From: Prostheceraeus crozeri
Taxonomy: Eukaryota > Platyhelminthes > Polycladida > Euryleptidae
Length of the DNA stretch: 64,000 nucleotides
Assembly: GCA_907163375.1 (NCBI GenBank)
Contig: CAJQUW010014413.1
Coordinates: 1-64,000 of the forward strand
Direction of reading: 5' to 3'
The notes beneath the pieces are model-generated. The model did no database searches. It had not been told where the DNA came from and saw nothing but the letters and a program-made list of their open reading frames with translations. Numbering within the stretch: position 1 is the stretch's first letter; each line of letters starts with the position of its first letter. This document shows positions 35,815 to 44,035 of the stretch, piece after piece. The position numbers and the translations under genes were made by a program.

Positions 35815-36109
35815 GGTGAGCTACGACAGTCCACCCTCCCAACCTGGCCGGCACACCACGCCAACCTAGACACCACATCACCGCGCGCTATACGACGGTC
35901 GGCCAGAGGGGGGGGAGGACGACGACGTCAGCGAACCTGACGGACGCACGTGGCCGGCACACCACGACACTCTGCCGTTCCAGAGGGGGGGGGACGTCAG
36001 ACCCGAAGCACCACGGCGGCCGACCACGACACTCTGCCGGTCCAGAGGGGGGGAAGTCAGCGACGGCGGCCATCTTGCGCTATCCAGAAGTGGAGTTTTA
36101 CTTACTACT
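35815..36109. repeat. P terminal segment, right
   Basis: Inverted copy of 14464-14770, ending in CTTACTACT next to the CTCATC duplication. Confidence 0.8.
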
Positions 36110-36115
36110 CTCATC
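36110..36115. repeat. Target-site duplication of element P, right
   Basis: CTCATC directly follows the P terminus CTTACTACT and is identical to 14458-14463. Confidence 0.9.
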
Positions 36116-37642
36116 AGCTCTTCGGAAACACTCAAAAGATAACGGAAACGATCTCTTTTGTTCTTGGAGATCGACTCAAAAATCGTGTGATACAAGACAT
36201 AGCCTGCAAGCGATCCGAGATCAATCATAGTCATGAAGAGTCGCACGGGCCATCTTCTCGTTGCTCTTCGTGTGGTGAAATGCGCTACCATCGAGTCCAT
36301 TACGTCAACACCACACTTTTGTGAATTGTAGTCAGCGATCATATTCGGTTTGTATGGCGGCGCAGAATCAACACGATTGTCAAAATGCGAAGATGGAAGA
36401 AGAACAACACATTTGCCTTTTTTCGGAATGTATGAAACAAGTGTTGCATGTTCGGAATGTCCGAACAGAGAAGAATGCACTAACCTCCCGTGGGGATCGT
36501 TGAATTCTGCAGGAATTTCCCTTTGGTTTTTTTAATCATGGTCCCGAGGTATGTTATATTGTGCTGCTTCAATTCCAAAAGAAGATCATAGGATGAAAAG
36601 AAGTTATCAGCGCAAATGTTTCTTACGCTGTTGAACAATGACTCCGTCAGATCGATCACTACTCGCTTGGATTGCCCAACTTCACGTTGATGATCATTTG
36701 GCTGTCTAACACAGTATACTTGGCCGTTGAATGGGTAAAAAGTTTCCGAATCGCACAACCACCATATCTTCCTGCCGTACTTAGCGGGCTTTGATGGAAT
36801 GTATTGACAAAGTGGGCACTTGCCCCTGAATGGAGTCAACATTTCGTCAATAGTGCAGTTAGGTCCGGGGTTGTTTGACGATCGTAGCCGTGACACGAAT
36901 AATTCCCACATTTCACGAATCGGTGCCAGTTTATCTACCCGTCGTCTCTCAGTTCTCGTGTTATGGTCATCAAAGCGGAGATGACGCAGGATAAGTGAGA
37001 ACCGCTCCCTTGACATCGTGGCATTGTTGATAGGCCTTCCACGTTCAGTCTGGAAAAGTTCATCAATCGACAAGCGATTATCGTGATAGGCACCAGCCAA
37101 TATCAACAGTCCCACAAAGCCGTAAAATTCATCAAGACCAACGCAACTTGCGTTTGAATTCGACGCAGTCAGCTTAGCATTGGTTGCAATGAGAACTTTC
37201 TCAATCAGATCTCCATGGAAGACTGAAGGAAAGTGTCTGCTGGTGATGACAAATGTTTATCTCGTACATGACGAGGAATAGATCGACGTTGACGTAAAAC
37301 ATTCACTGATCGCGTTTGAGACGACGGAGGTGGTGTAATTCGCTACTGAATCGTTCCACACCGTAACTTGTAGAAATTCGAATTTGAAGTCGCATGTTCG
37401 TCAGGAGAAGTAGGCCTAGGCTTAGTATCACCATCAGTGGCGTTATCATCGTCACACGATGCAGCTTCGTCACCAGAGATGTGGCTTGAGTGCACGGCTG
37501 AAGACATCGATGCATCTATCTCAGAATCACTCTGATCTTCGTCGTTGTCATCTGAACAGATATCAGACTCGTCGTCGTCGTCGACAATATAACCATACAG
37601 TTCTACAGGACGCCGGGTTCGCTGCGGGTAGCGCTCAGCCAT
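36116..37642 (-). pseudogene. piggyBac-type transposase, N-terminal and core part
   Basis: Starts at ATG 37642 with an acidic N-terminus (DDDDESDICSDDNDED). The DDE_Tnp_1_7 core follows: GLLILAGAYHDN, then the first catalytic Asp in TIDEMLTPFRG, the second in CADNFFSS, and the third in KCGVDVMDSM. With the C-terminal piece the total coding length is near 600 codons, the family norm. The reading frame changes at least twice (about 37300 and near 36480), so it is inactive independently of the insertion. The large insertion removes its 3' end to 14193. Confidence 0.9.
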
Positions 37643-38081
37643 CTCTCGAGAATGTAAGTCACTCGGTTTTCACTTCTCACGCCATGAGCGGAAATTCCAT
37701 TGTTTGTCATTTTCTTGAATTTCATTGGCTGTTTCAGCACGCTGTCTCTGCCAGTTAGCAATAGGGAAAGTTGCATGGAAAAACTGCTTCGCTGCTGTAA
37801 ACGAGGAGACTCGTCGTTCGGAATACAGAAACTGAAATATAACATTCTTGTGGGATGGGTCAAATTTACCCACCTCAGCCGTTCGCGTGGTAATTTTTTT
37901 AAAATCAGTGTAACATAAAAAGTATACAACATTTGGGTCTGAAATTCCATTTGAATTCGCGCAATACCAAACTGTAGGATGTCAGAAAAAATTGGGTGCC
38001 AATCGGATATAGTTTGCGAATTATCGCATTATAAATGAGCAAGTGGGCCAAATTGACCCACCTCCGCAGTACGCGGGTTAA

Positions 38082-38384
38082 ATGAACTCGAGGTGACACA
38101 GTTGGGTATTGTTACCAAATGTGAAATATGCAAATGCTTGCAGTTTTGAAGAAATTGCCACAGAATTGACTGATCATGACATAGAGTAGGGATATATAGG
38201 TAGCAGTGGCGTCTTCTTCGTACCTGCGACGCCTTCGGCGCATACTCAAAAATAATTTTCCATTAGAATCCCATCCCAGGCGCAAGCGCAAAATGAGCAA
38301 CGATGAGTCATCATGCTACCTCAGCCCCCTCAGCCTGGAAGGAAGGGAGATGGCCAAGGATGTGCTGGGAGGAATGGGTCCGAG
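38082..38384. other. Junction between piggyBac end and element A
   Basis: No gene was found. An AGTAGGG sequence at 38185 resembles the AGTAG start of element P and may be A's left terminus, but no target duplication can be tested because A's right end is not intact. Confidence 0.3.
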
Positions 38385-39995
38385 AGGAGGTAACTGTTCC
38401 TTACCCCCCCCCTCTGGAAGGAAGGAAGGAGTTTTCCAGCAAGGGGTGGAATGTGGGAAGGATATAGTGAGGAAAAGGTGGGTTTTGGTGCTTTTTGGGA
38501 TGAGAAAAGTTGGAAATCGTCATGAAGGAGGGTTCGGATGTGAAATTGGAGGTCAGAATCGGAATTTACGTGAAATGTTGGGTGGGGAAGGAAGGCAGGG
38601 AGGAGTTTTCCTGAGAGGTAAGGGGTGGAATCTCTGAAAACGTCAGAGTTGGAAAAGTCAGGTTTTGGATGTTTTGGGATGATAAAGTCCATTTTTCGAC
38701 ATGAAGGAGGCCTCGGATGGGAAAACGGAGTGCAAATTCGCACGTTTTGGCCAATGTTGGGTCTAGGAACTTCGTTCCAGCTAAATCGGAGAGTAAAAGT
38801 TCTGACCTCCCCCCCCTCCTGTCAGACTTCCAACTTTGGTGCTAGAGATCGTAGAAAGTCGTGTGATAGCCCATTTGAAAGCCAAGAGTGAGAAAAATGC
38901 AGTGAGAAGCTCAGTTTGGTCCTATTTTCCTAGAGAGGAAAATGGCAGGAAAACGTCAGAGTTGGAAAAGGCAGGTTTTGGATGTTTTGGGATGAGAAAA
39001 GTCGTTTTTTTGTACGAAGGAGGCCCCGCATGGGAGAACGGAGGCCAGATTCGGAATCTACGTGAAATGTTGGGATAGGAAGGATGTTTCCAGCGACATC
39101 GGAGAGAAAAAATTTCGAGGACGTCCCCCCCTCCTGTCAGACTTCCAACATTGGTGCAGAGATCGTAGAAAGTCGTGTGATAGCTCATTTGAATGCCAAG
39201 AGTGAGAAAAATGCAGTGAGAAGCTCAGTTTGGTCTTATTTTCCTAGAGAGGAAAATGGCAGGAAAACGTCAGAGTTGGAAAAGGCAGGTTTTGGATGTT
39301 TTGGGATGAGAAAAGTCGTTTTTTCTACGAAGGAGGCCCCGGATGGGAAAACGGAGGCCAGATTCGGAATCTACGTGAAATGTTGGGATAGGAAGGATGT
39401 TTCCAGCGACATCGGGGGGAAAAAATTTCGAGGACGTCCCCCCCCCTCCTGTCAGACTTCCAACTTTGGTGCTAGAGATCGTAGAAAGTCGTGTGATAGC
39501 TCATTTGAATGCCAAGATTGAGAAAAATGCAGTGAAAAGCTCAGTTTGGTCCTATTTTCCTGGAGAGAAAAATGGCAGGAAAACGTCAGAGTTGGAAAAG
39601 GCAGGTTTTGGATGTTTTGGGATGAGAAAGTCCATTTTTCGACATGAAGGAGGCCTCGGATGGGAAAACGGAGTGCAAATTCGGACGTTTTGGCCAATGT
39701 TGGGTCTAGGAACTTCGTTCCAGCTCAATCGGAGAGTAAAAGTTCTGACCTCCCCCCCTTCCTCCTGTCAAACTTCCAACTTTGGTGTTAGAGATCGTAG
39801 AAAGTCGTGCAATAGCTCATTTGAAAGCCAAGAGTGAGAAAAATTCAGTAGAAGAAACGGCTTGTTCCTATCTGCCTTCGTTTAGAGGTGAGACGCCATT
39901 GAAAATTTGGGACATTGACGAAAATACGACAGAGTTAGAATTTTTACGAAAACGGCTCTAGCGGGTGAAGCAAGCCTCGGACGGGAAAACAGAGA
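38385..39995. repeat. Terminal repeat array of element A, left
   Basis: Four or five units of about 300 bp, each with 'gtcagacttccaactttggt', 'gccaagagtgagaaaaatgc', 'aaaacgtcagagttggaaaa' and a C-run after 'ctgac' or 'gacgtc'. The last unit (39840-39995) switches to a P-type module (gaaacggcttgttcctatct). The module order matches P's subterminal repeats, at lower identity. Confidence 0.8.
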
Positions 39996-40070
39996 CCAGA
40001 TTTGGAATCAGTGTGCCATTTTACAGCTGAATGTCATTCATGCTATGTCTCCAAAGTGATAGGAAGAAAG

Positions 40071-40493
40071 ATGACAGAAGCAGTAGAGTTCACGAATGAA
40101 TTTTGTTCACTACGTTTTCATCGACAAAGTCTTCGTGGTGTGATTAGGGACTACATCATCTCATTTCATCATGAAGAGGCAGACTTAGAATTTGCTATTG
40201 CTAAAGGTTACTTCGTTTTCCAACTGCTCATGGACAGTTTGATGAATAAAGATGTGAAAGGTCGATTAGTTGCAGAGATTGAATTTGAGAAAGTGACTGA
40301 TGAACATGCAGGTGAACGTGTAGTGTTTCAATTTGCATCCTATTCTGCAGAGACGATACATGATCCCAAAGATTTCTATCAGCGACACATAGCGAAAATT
40401 GCATCTCGACTAGATTCATTTCATGAGCATGGATCCAACTTGCTCTTATGTCGCATAAAACACATTCATATTCAACTCAATGTGCTAAACTAG
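40071..40493 (+). CDS. Stand-alone PolB N-terminal-domain paralogue 1
   Basis: 140 residues from ATG 40071, open throughout. Key blocks are RFHRQSLRGVIRDYIISF, FQFASYSAETIHDP and a C-terminal HIHIQLNVLN. The same layout occurs in 49491-49943, in 63180-63596 and in residues about 206-338 of the polymerase N-terminal frame (LRLSKFSLERLVRDYELES ... KVDIKINLL). It is therefore a free copy of a domain that also heads the polymerase. A replication-accessory role, such as interaction with the terminal protein or DNA end, is inference. Confidence 0.65.
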   Translation: MTEAVEFTNEFCSLRFHRQSLRGVIRDYIISFHHEEADLEFAIAKGYFVFQLLMDSLMNKDVKGRLVAEIEFEKVTDEHAGERVVFQFASYSAETIHDPKDFYQRHIAKIASRLDSFHEHGSNLLLCRIKHIHIQLNVLN

Positions 40494-40631
40494 ATTTGAC
40501 TACAAGATTTGGGAAAAGCATTCATGAGTCAGTCGTCCGCGTGCCTTTTTTTCCCGGCCGCAACGAAGTCAGGGGAGAAACGGAGGTCTCTGATTGGCTC
40601 TCATAGTGTCAAATGTGGATTCGCAGGAGAC

Positions 40632-40639
40632 TATAAAAG
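40632..40639 (+). promoter_or_regulatory. TATA box of the 77-residue gene
   Basis: TATAAAAG lies about 136 bp upstream of ATG 40768. No ATG intervenes after the expected start site near 40660. Confidence 0.65.
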
Positions 40640-40767
40640 CAGACGTCTCCCCATTTTCTCTTCATTTCATTCTCTTGACTTGGAAAGCGTGTGTGACTTG
40701 CTCAAGCCATTCTCCCCTCTCAACTTTGTCTGATTCAATCCTGTTTGCAAATTTACAAGTGAGTGTC

Positions 40768-41001
40768 ATGACTGTGTGGCCTAAACCTTACCAACATTTT
40801 AGAAGAGAGACGCAGGAGAGTGTGTGGCCGATGATTGTACAAGCTTATTTTGTTGAACCATCACCACCACCACCGCCTCTACCACCTAGACGCTTTACCT
40901 TTAAGTCTTTTAGGGAATTGAAACTCAATTCGGGTCCTAAGGCCAAGACATTTAATTTACTGGACGATGACGAAGACTTAGACTTTGGTGATAAGCTTTA
41001 A
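40768..41001 (+). CDS. Small proline-rich acidic protein of element A, 77 residues
   Basis: The start is chosen as the first ATG downstream of the TATA box. The frame has a polyproline stretch (SPPPPPLPPRRF) and an acidic tail (LLDDDEDLDFGDKL). It ends 21 bp before a histone-like stem-loop, so it has the same cassette form as the small P genes. No domain is recognised. The composition suggests an adaptor or regulator. Confidence 0.55.
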   Translation: MTVWPKPYQHFRRETQESVWPMIVQAYFVEPSPPPPPLPPRRFTFKSFRELKLNSGPKAKTFNLLDDDEDLDFGDKL

Positions 41002-41021
41002 ATCATGTCAACGCTCCAAAA

Positions 41022-41037
41022 AGTCCTCTTAAGGACC
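41022..41037 (+). terminator. Histone-mRNA-like 3' stem-loop (77-residue gene)
   Basis: AGTCCTCTTAAGGACC has a 5-bp stem (GTCCT/AGGAC) and the same CTTA loop as the P elements, followed by ACC. The stem sequence differs from P but stays paired, which supports selection on structure. Confidence 0.55.
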
Positions 41038-41124
41038 ACCTCATATGTCACTGCTAAGCTAACGATTTTCTTTTCTCTGATGATCATGAATGTACGTAGT
41101 GGTATTCGTTCGTTACAGACTGCC

Positions 41125-41808
41125 ATGGCCATGAATCCTACTCCAACTGCAGCATCACTGAATCCTCAACATCTCGAGCTGTGGAATCCGAAAATTGAAA
41201 AGGTAATTCACGGCTATCCTACCTACAAACAACAAGTGCGCTACAACGGTGTTCGACTCTATCTTCAAACGCCGGCGGTATACTTACCAAACGTGGATAC
41301 GCAAGTAAATCATTGCGGTCAAAACCTGAGTATCCCTATTGATAATTGGTTGCGTCAGCAGCTTGACATTCTAGAAGACGTTGTGAGGCAAAAGGATCTT
41401 ATTCCCACTGAACTATTACAGTTGTGGCCAGAAAAGAAAACTTCTTATTATAAACCTTTGTATCGCAGCACTCGCTGCTATATTTTGCAAAGCAAGTATT
41501 GTAAAGTCACTTCAGGAGTGACAGTTGAACAGTCAGTTGAAACAGAATTGTCATCGCTAGTTGCAGGCTTTTATTCCTTTCATATTGAGGTGCCTGCTGT
41601 TTATGTGGGACATCATCAATCTGACGGGAATTTGATTTATCTCAATTTGCGCATTGCTCAAATTCATCATCAACCTGGGTTAACAGGTCTTGATCACATT
41701 GAGAAAGTCATTGATTCTTTTGTCAAAGAGTGTCAAGAACCTGTCACCAAACCTATACGTCGTCGCGCATCAAAGAAAGATGGTGTTACCACCAAAGAGA
41801 AATCTTAA
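41125..41808 (+). CDS. Unrecognised element A protein, possible ssDNA-binding
   Basis: 227 residues from ATG 41125, chosen for its good Kozak context (GCCATGG). In-frame ATGs from 41005 on lie over the preceding stem-loop. The body is beta-rich with two similar halves: VRLYLQTPAVYLPNVD and FHIEVPAVYVGHHQ share a pattern. It ends in a basic tail (KPIRRRASKKDG). It could be the single-strand-binding partner of the polymerase, by inference from position and fold pattern only. Confidence 0.45.
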   Translation: MAMNPTPTAASLNPQHLELWNPKIEKVIHGYPTYKQQVRYNGVRLYLQTPAVYLPNVDTQVNHCGQNLSIPIDNWLRQQLDILEDVVRQKDLIPTELLQLWPEKKTSYYKPLYRSTRCYILQSKYCKVTSGVTVEQSVETELSSLVAGFYSFHIEVPAVYVGHHQSDGNLIYLNLRIAQIHHQPGLTGLDHIEKVIDSFVKECQEPVTKPIRRRASKKDGVTTKEKS

Positions 41809-41809
41809 G

Positions 41810-41989
41810 TATTGTAATCAGTTAGTATGTAGTAAATGTGGAAAACGCGGATTCTACTCCTTCGAAATTAAAATTCAAACCATCTACATGGGTCCGCGCA
41901 GGGACGGAAGGTTGTTTACGTTGAATCCCTATCTTGTCTCCATCACCTTTAAAAATGATGTCCATTTTGATGATGATCAACTACAGTAA
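41810..41989 (+). pseudogene. Partial duplicate of the preceding gene
   Basis: Encodes GFYSFEIKIQTIYMGPRRDG, which parallels GFYSFHIEVPAVYVGHHQSD of the upstream gene. It lacks a separate start and is probably a decayed copy or a second exon. The histone-like element at 42019 follows it. Confidence 0.4.
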
Positions 41990-42018
41990 CACTCTCCACA
42001 CACTGAGAACGCACCATC

Positions 42019-42063
42019 GGTCTTTATGAGACCGCGGCCTAACGGCCACCGTATCAAGAAAGA
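42019..42063 (+). terminator. Stem-loop pair plus exact CAAGAAAGA element
   Basis: GGTCTTTATGAGACC (42019-42033) and GGCCTAACGGCC (42036-42047) are adjacent hairpins. ACC follows, and 7 nt after the second stem comes CAAGAAAGA (42055-42063). That nonamer is the sea-urchin histone downstream element recognised by U7 snRNA. This is the clearest downstream site in the window. Confidence 0.6.
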
Positions 42064-42149
42064 AATGTACACTCACCATGCCACACATGAACTCTCTCCT
42101 TCTTTCTTAGGCATATCATTCTTCACTCAGGTTTAAAACATATGGAAAT

Positions 42150-42769
42150 TATCAGCATGCCTCTATGTATCATGGAAAAGTCAGTGTGTTACATTTCATG
42201 ATACGAAACGTCAACTTCAGATAACTCTAGAACGCTTTCAACTACGAAGGTTACATCGCGCAATCCTATCCAACTCTTGCCGTGTCATTAACGTAGGAGA
42301 CGGCATTGTATTTATTCGCATTCAAGAGATGATTCTACATAATGATCATTGCTACATCGTGATTCCAAAACCCTCATGGGAAAAGTATAAAACGGAAGTT
42401 CACTCAACCCTCATGTCATTTGTGAGTCATGCTCCCCATCCGCATCATCAACGCCATGCGCGAAATGAATCTCTGAAGAGACATCGATTTAGAACAGTTG
42501 CATACCCATCTACCCGATTCAGTCTATCGTCGCGGTCGTCCGCAAATGTTGGTCATTCGCATGAGCAATGGTCGAAATATTCAAATCTTTCGCTGCGGCA
42601 AAATCCAAGTCCTAGGAAACCTTTCTCATTTCGTGATGCAGTCCATGTGTTACGAAGTCGTCAAGAAAATGCGAACACTCATGCCTCATCTACGCCTCAC
42701 TCCCCTGACATTGAAGAATATAGTAGTGTCTGTTCAATTGAAGATGTTAGTGAATCTAGCCAACATTAA
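42150..42769 (+). CDS. PC4-like ssDNA-binding protein of element A
   Basis: An open frame of about 200 codons; the start is unclear. It contains two PC4-like repeats, each a short beta pattern plus a helix. The first is VTFHDTKRQLQITLERFQL and the second is VFIRIQEMILHNDHCYIVI with PSWEKYKTEVH. Segment B has the same protein at 56700-57350 and a further fragment at 56330. PC4 proteins bind single-stranded DNA and stimulate TBP-dependent transcription. The Ser-rich C-terminal part overlaps the TBP-like frame in another phase. Family placement is by pattern only. Confidence 0.45.
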
Positions 42770-42968
42770 AACCAGTAATCATTGTATATTTTATGAAACT
42801 GAACTCTTTCCTGCTGCTTTGATTTGGAAGTGGCATCCTGTACATATTGCAGTGTTTCACAACGGACATTGTATCATGACTGGTTTACGTGATATCAGTA
42901 AAGTAGCTGACATTGTTAAATCTTTAATGCGTTATCTGTATGAGTCACAGTTAATAGAATCGTGTTAA
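42498..42968 (+). CDS. TBP-like (TATA-binding) protein of element A
   Basis: The two TBP repeats can be followed. Repeat one has GRPQMLVIRMSNGRNIQIF then KIQVLG. Repeat two has LKNIVVSVQLK, then YETELFPAALIW and IAVFHNGHCIMTGL. Cellular TBP has NMVGSCDVK, YEPELFPGLIYRM and LLIFVSGKVVLTGAK at the same places. Length after the start is near the TBP core (about 160-180 residues). No clean ATG is visible, so this copy may be damaged. It overlaps the 3' part of the PC4-like frame. Confidence 0.7.
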   Translation: MHTHLPDSVYRRGRPQMLVIRMSNGRNIQIFRCGKIQVLGNLSHFVMQSMCYEVVKKMRTLMPHLRLTPLTLKNIVVSVQLKMLVNLANIKTSNHCIFYETELFPAALIWKWHPVHIAVFHNGHCIMTGLRDISKVADIVKSLMRYLYESQLIESC

Positions 42969-43009
42969 TCACATGATGTGTTTTGAATGAGTCATCGCAA
43001 TGAACTATC

Positions 43010-43200
43010 GCCCACACTCTTGTCGGTGAAAAGGTCATCAACAAGGTTCTTCGCTTTATGATGAGTCAACGCTATTTATAGACATGAAATGATGTCCACA
43101 CACGTGTCAGTGGAAAGGTTGAACAAGACTGATTAGATTCTTATCTAACTGACTGGCGCTTTACCACTTCATGAGTCAGAGCTATTTATAGACATGAGTC
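43010..43200. repeat. Tandem duplication of about 100 bp with TATA-like motif
   Basis: Two copies share 'gctatttatagacatga' and 'ccacac..gtgtc.gtg.aaaggt'. It may be a duplicated promoter or the 3' flank of the TBP-like gene. Nothing is coded. Confidence 0.5.
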
Positions 43201-43259
43201 AGCAAAGTGGTTGATGCTTCCTAAGCCGAAGAAATTGTCATGATGTTACATTCGTTGGT

Positions 43260-43690
43260 GAGGATGATAACTTACAAACTCTGACATGGTTATGACTTCA
43301 TTTTATACTTTACCTATCTTGCAAACTCTGAAATGATTCTAACATTAATTCAAACTTTACAATCATCAACGTTATTTCTAACTTTACAAACGTCAACTTT
43401 ATTTCTAACTTTACAATCAGTGGAGTGATTCTGACTTCATTTATATTTCACCTATCTTACAAACAGCGACATGGTTATAACTTTATTTCTAACTTCACAA
43501 TCATCAACTTTATTTCTAACTTTACAAACGTCAACTTTATTTCTAAATTTACAAACAGTGAAGTGATTCTGACTTCATTTATATTTCACCTATCTTACAA
43601 ACAGCGGCATGGTTATAACTTTATTTCTAACTTTACAATCATCAACTTTATTTCCAACTTTACCCATCATACAAAATGATCAAAACTTTT
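43260..43690. repeat. AT-rich array of element A
   Basis: Units such as 'aactttatttctaactttac' and 'atcttacaaacagcg' repeat over 430 bp. They are of the same family as the long arrays at the centre of P, in the orientation of P's right arm. The array separates convergent genes (TBP-like on plus, PolB on minus), like its position at the end of converging transcription in P. Confidence 0.8.
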
Positions 43691-44035
43691 ACTTCTGTCT
43701 ATTGAGTGATAATCCCATCTTTATGTCAAAAGAAAAACGAGACAGTCTGTACATGATATGTTATTGAATGAAAGACATTTCATCACAGTCACACATAGTT
43801 ACTACTGATGGTAGCAGAAAACAAAGTTTTTATGGCTCACATCGCCGGAGAAAACAAAGTCACTCATGTGCAGAGAGAAAACAAAGTCAGGAAAACCAGT
43901 TGATATGCAAGTCATAATATGAAGTGATCAGGACTTGGACGCATGTTACAAGGCACTCACTCACAACACCCCATAGAAAACGCCATGGAGTGAAAAAGCA
44001 AAACATCAACCACAACAGAGAGGAAGCATTCATCA
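43691..44035. other. Intergenic region with short direct repeats
   Basis: Three copies of agaaaacaaagt lie near 43816, 43851 and 43881. There are no genes. It lies just past the polymerase stop. Confidence 0.4.

Larger units (their letters stand above)
14464..36109. mobile_element. Element P: 21.6-kb palindromic Polinton-like satellite
   Basis: The ends are AGTAGTAAGTAAAACTCC and its inverse. Polinton ends begin with 5'-AG, and the 6-bp target duplication fits. The whole element is an inverted duplication. The left arm is 14464-24149, the right arm is 24235-36109, and the spacer is 85 bp. The arms differ by scattered point changes and by repeat copy number; the right subterminal zone is about 2.2 kb longer. 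There is no polymerase, integrase or capsid gene. The right end of element A (50.2-52.95 kb) is a diverged relative of one arm. As a DNA unit it looks whole and young. Confidence 0.85.
36110..38081 (-). mobile_element. piggyBac element, 5' part (right half)
   Basis: Includes the transposase N-terminus and core, plus a 5' flank that ends at TTAA (38078-38081). Read inward from there the sequence is TTAACCCGCGTACTGCGG, which fits the piggyBac TTAA-CCC terminus. A divergent copy of this terminal stretch (gaggtgggtaaatttgaccca on the same strand) lies about 190 bp further in, as a subterminal repeat. The left end was not located. Confidence 0.7.

Noticed and set aside
14464-36109. Assembly artefact as the explanation of the palindrome
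   Set aside because: The arms differ in point changes, subterminal copy number and gene content, and a 6-bp duplication with piggyBac continuity frames the unit. A folded read would give equal arms and no duplication.
38206-38637. A 143-codon frame at the left edge of element A
   Set aside because: It lies over the first terminal repeat units and C-runs. The product is Gly/Arg-rich low complexity and the frame is not kept in later units.
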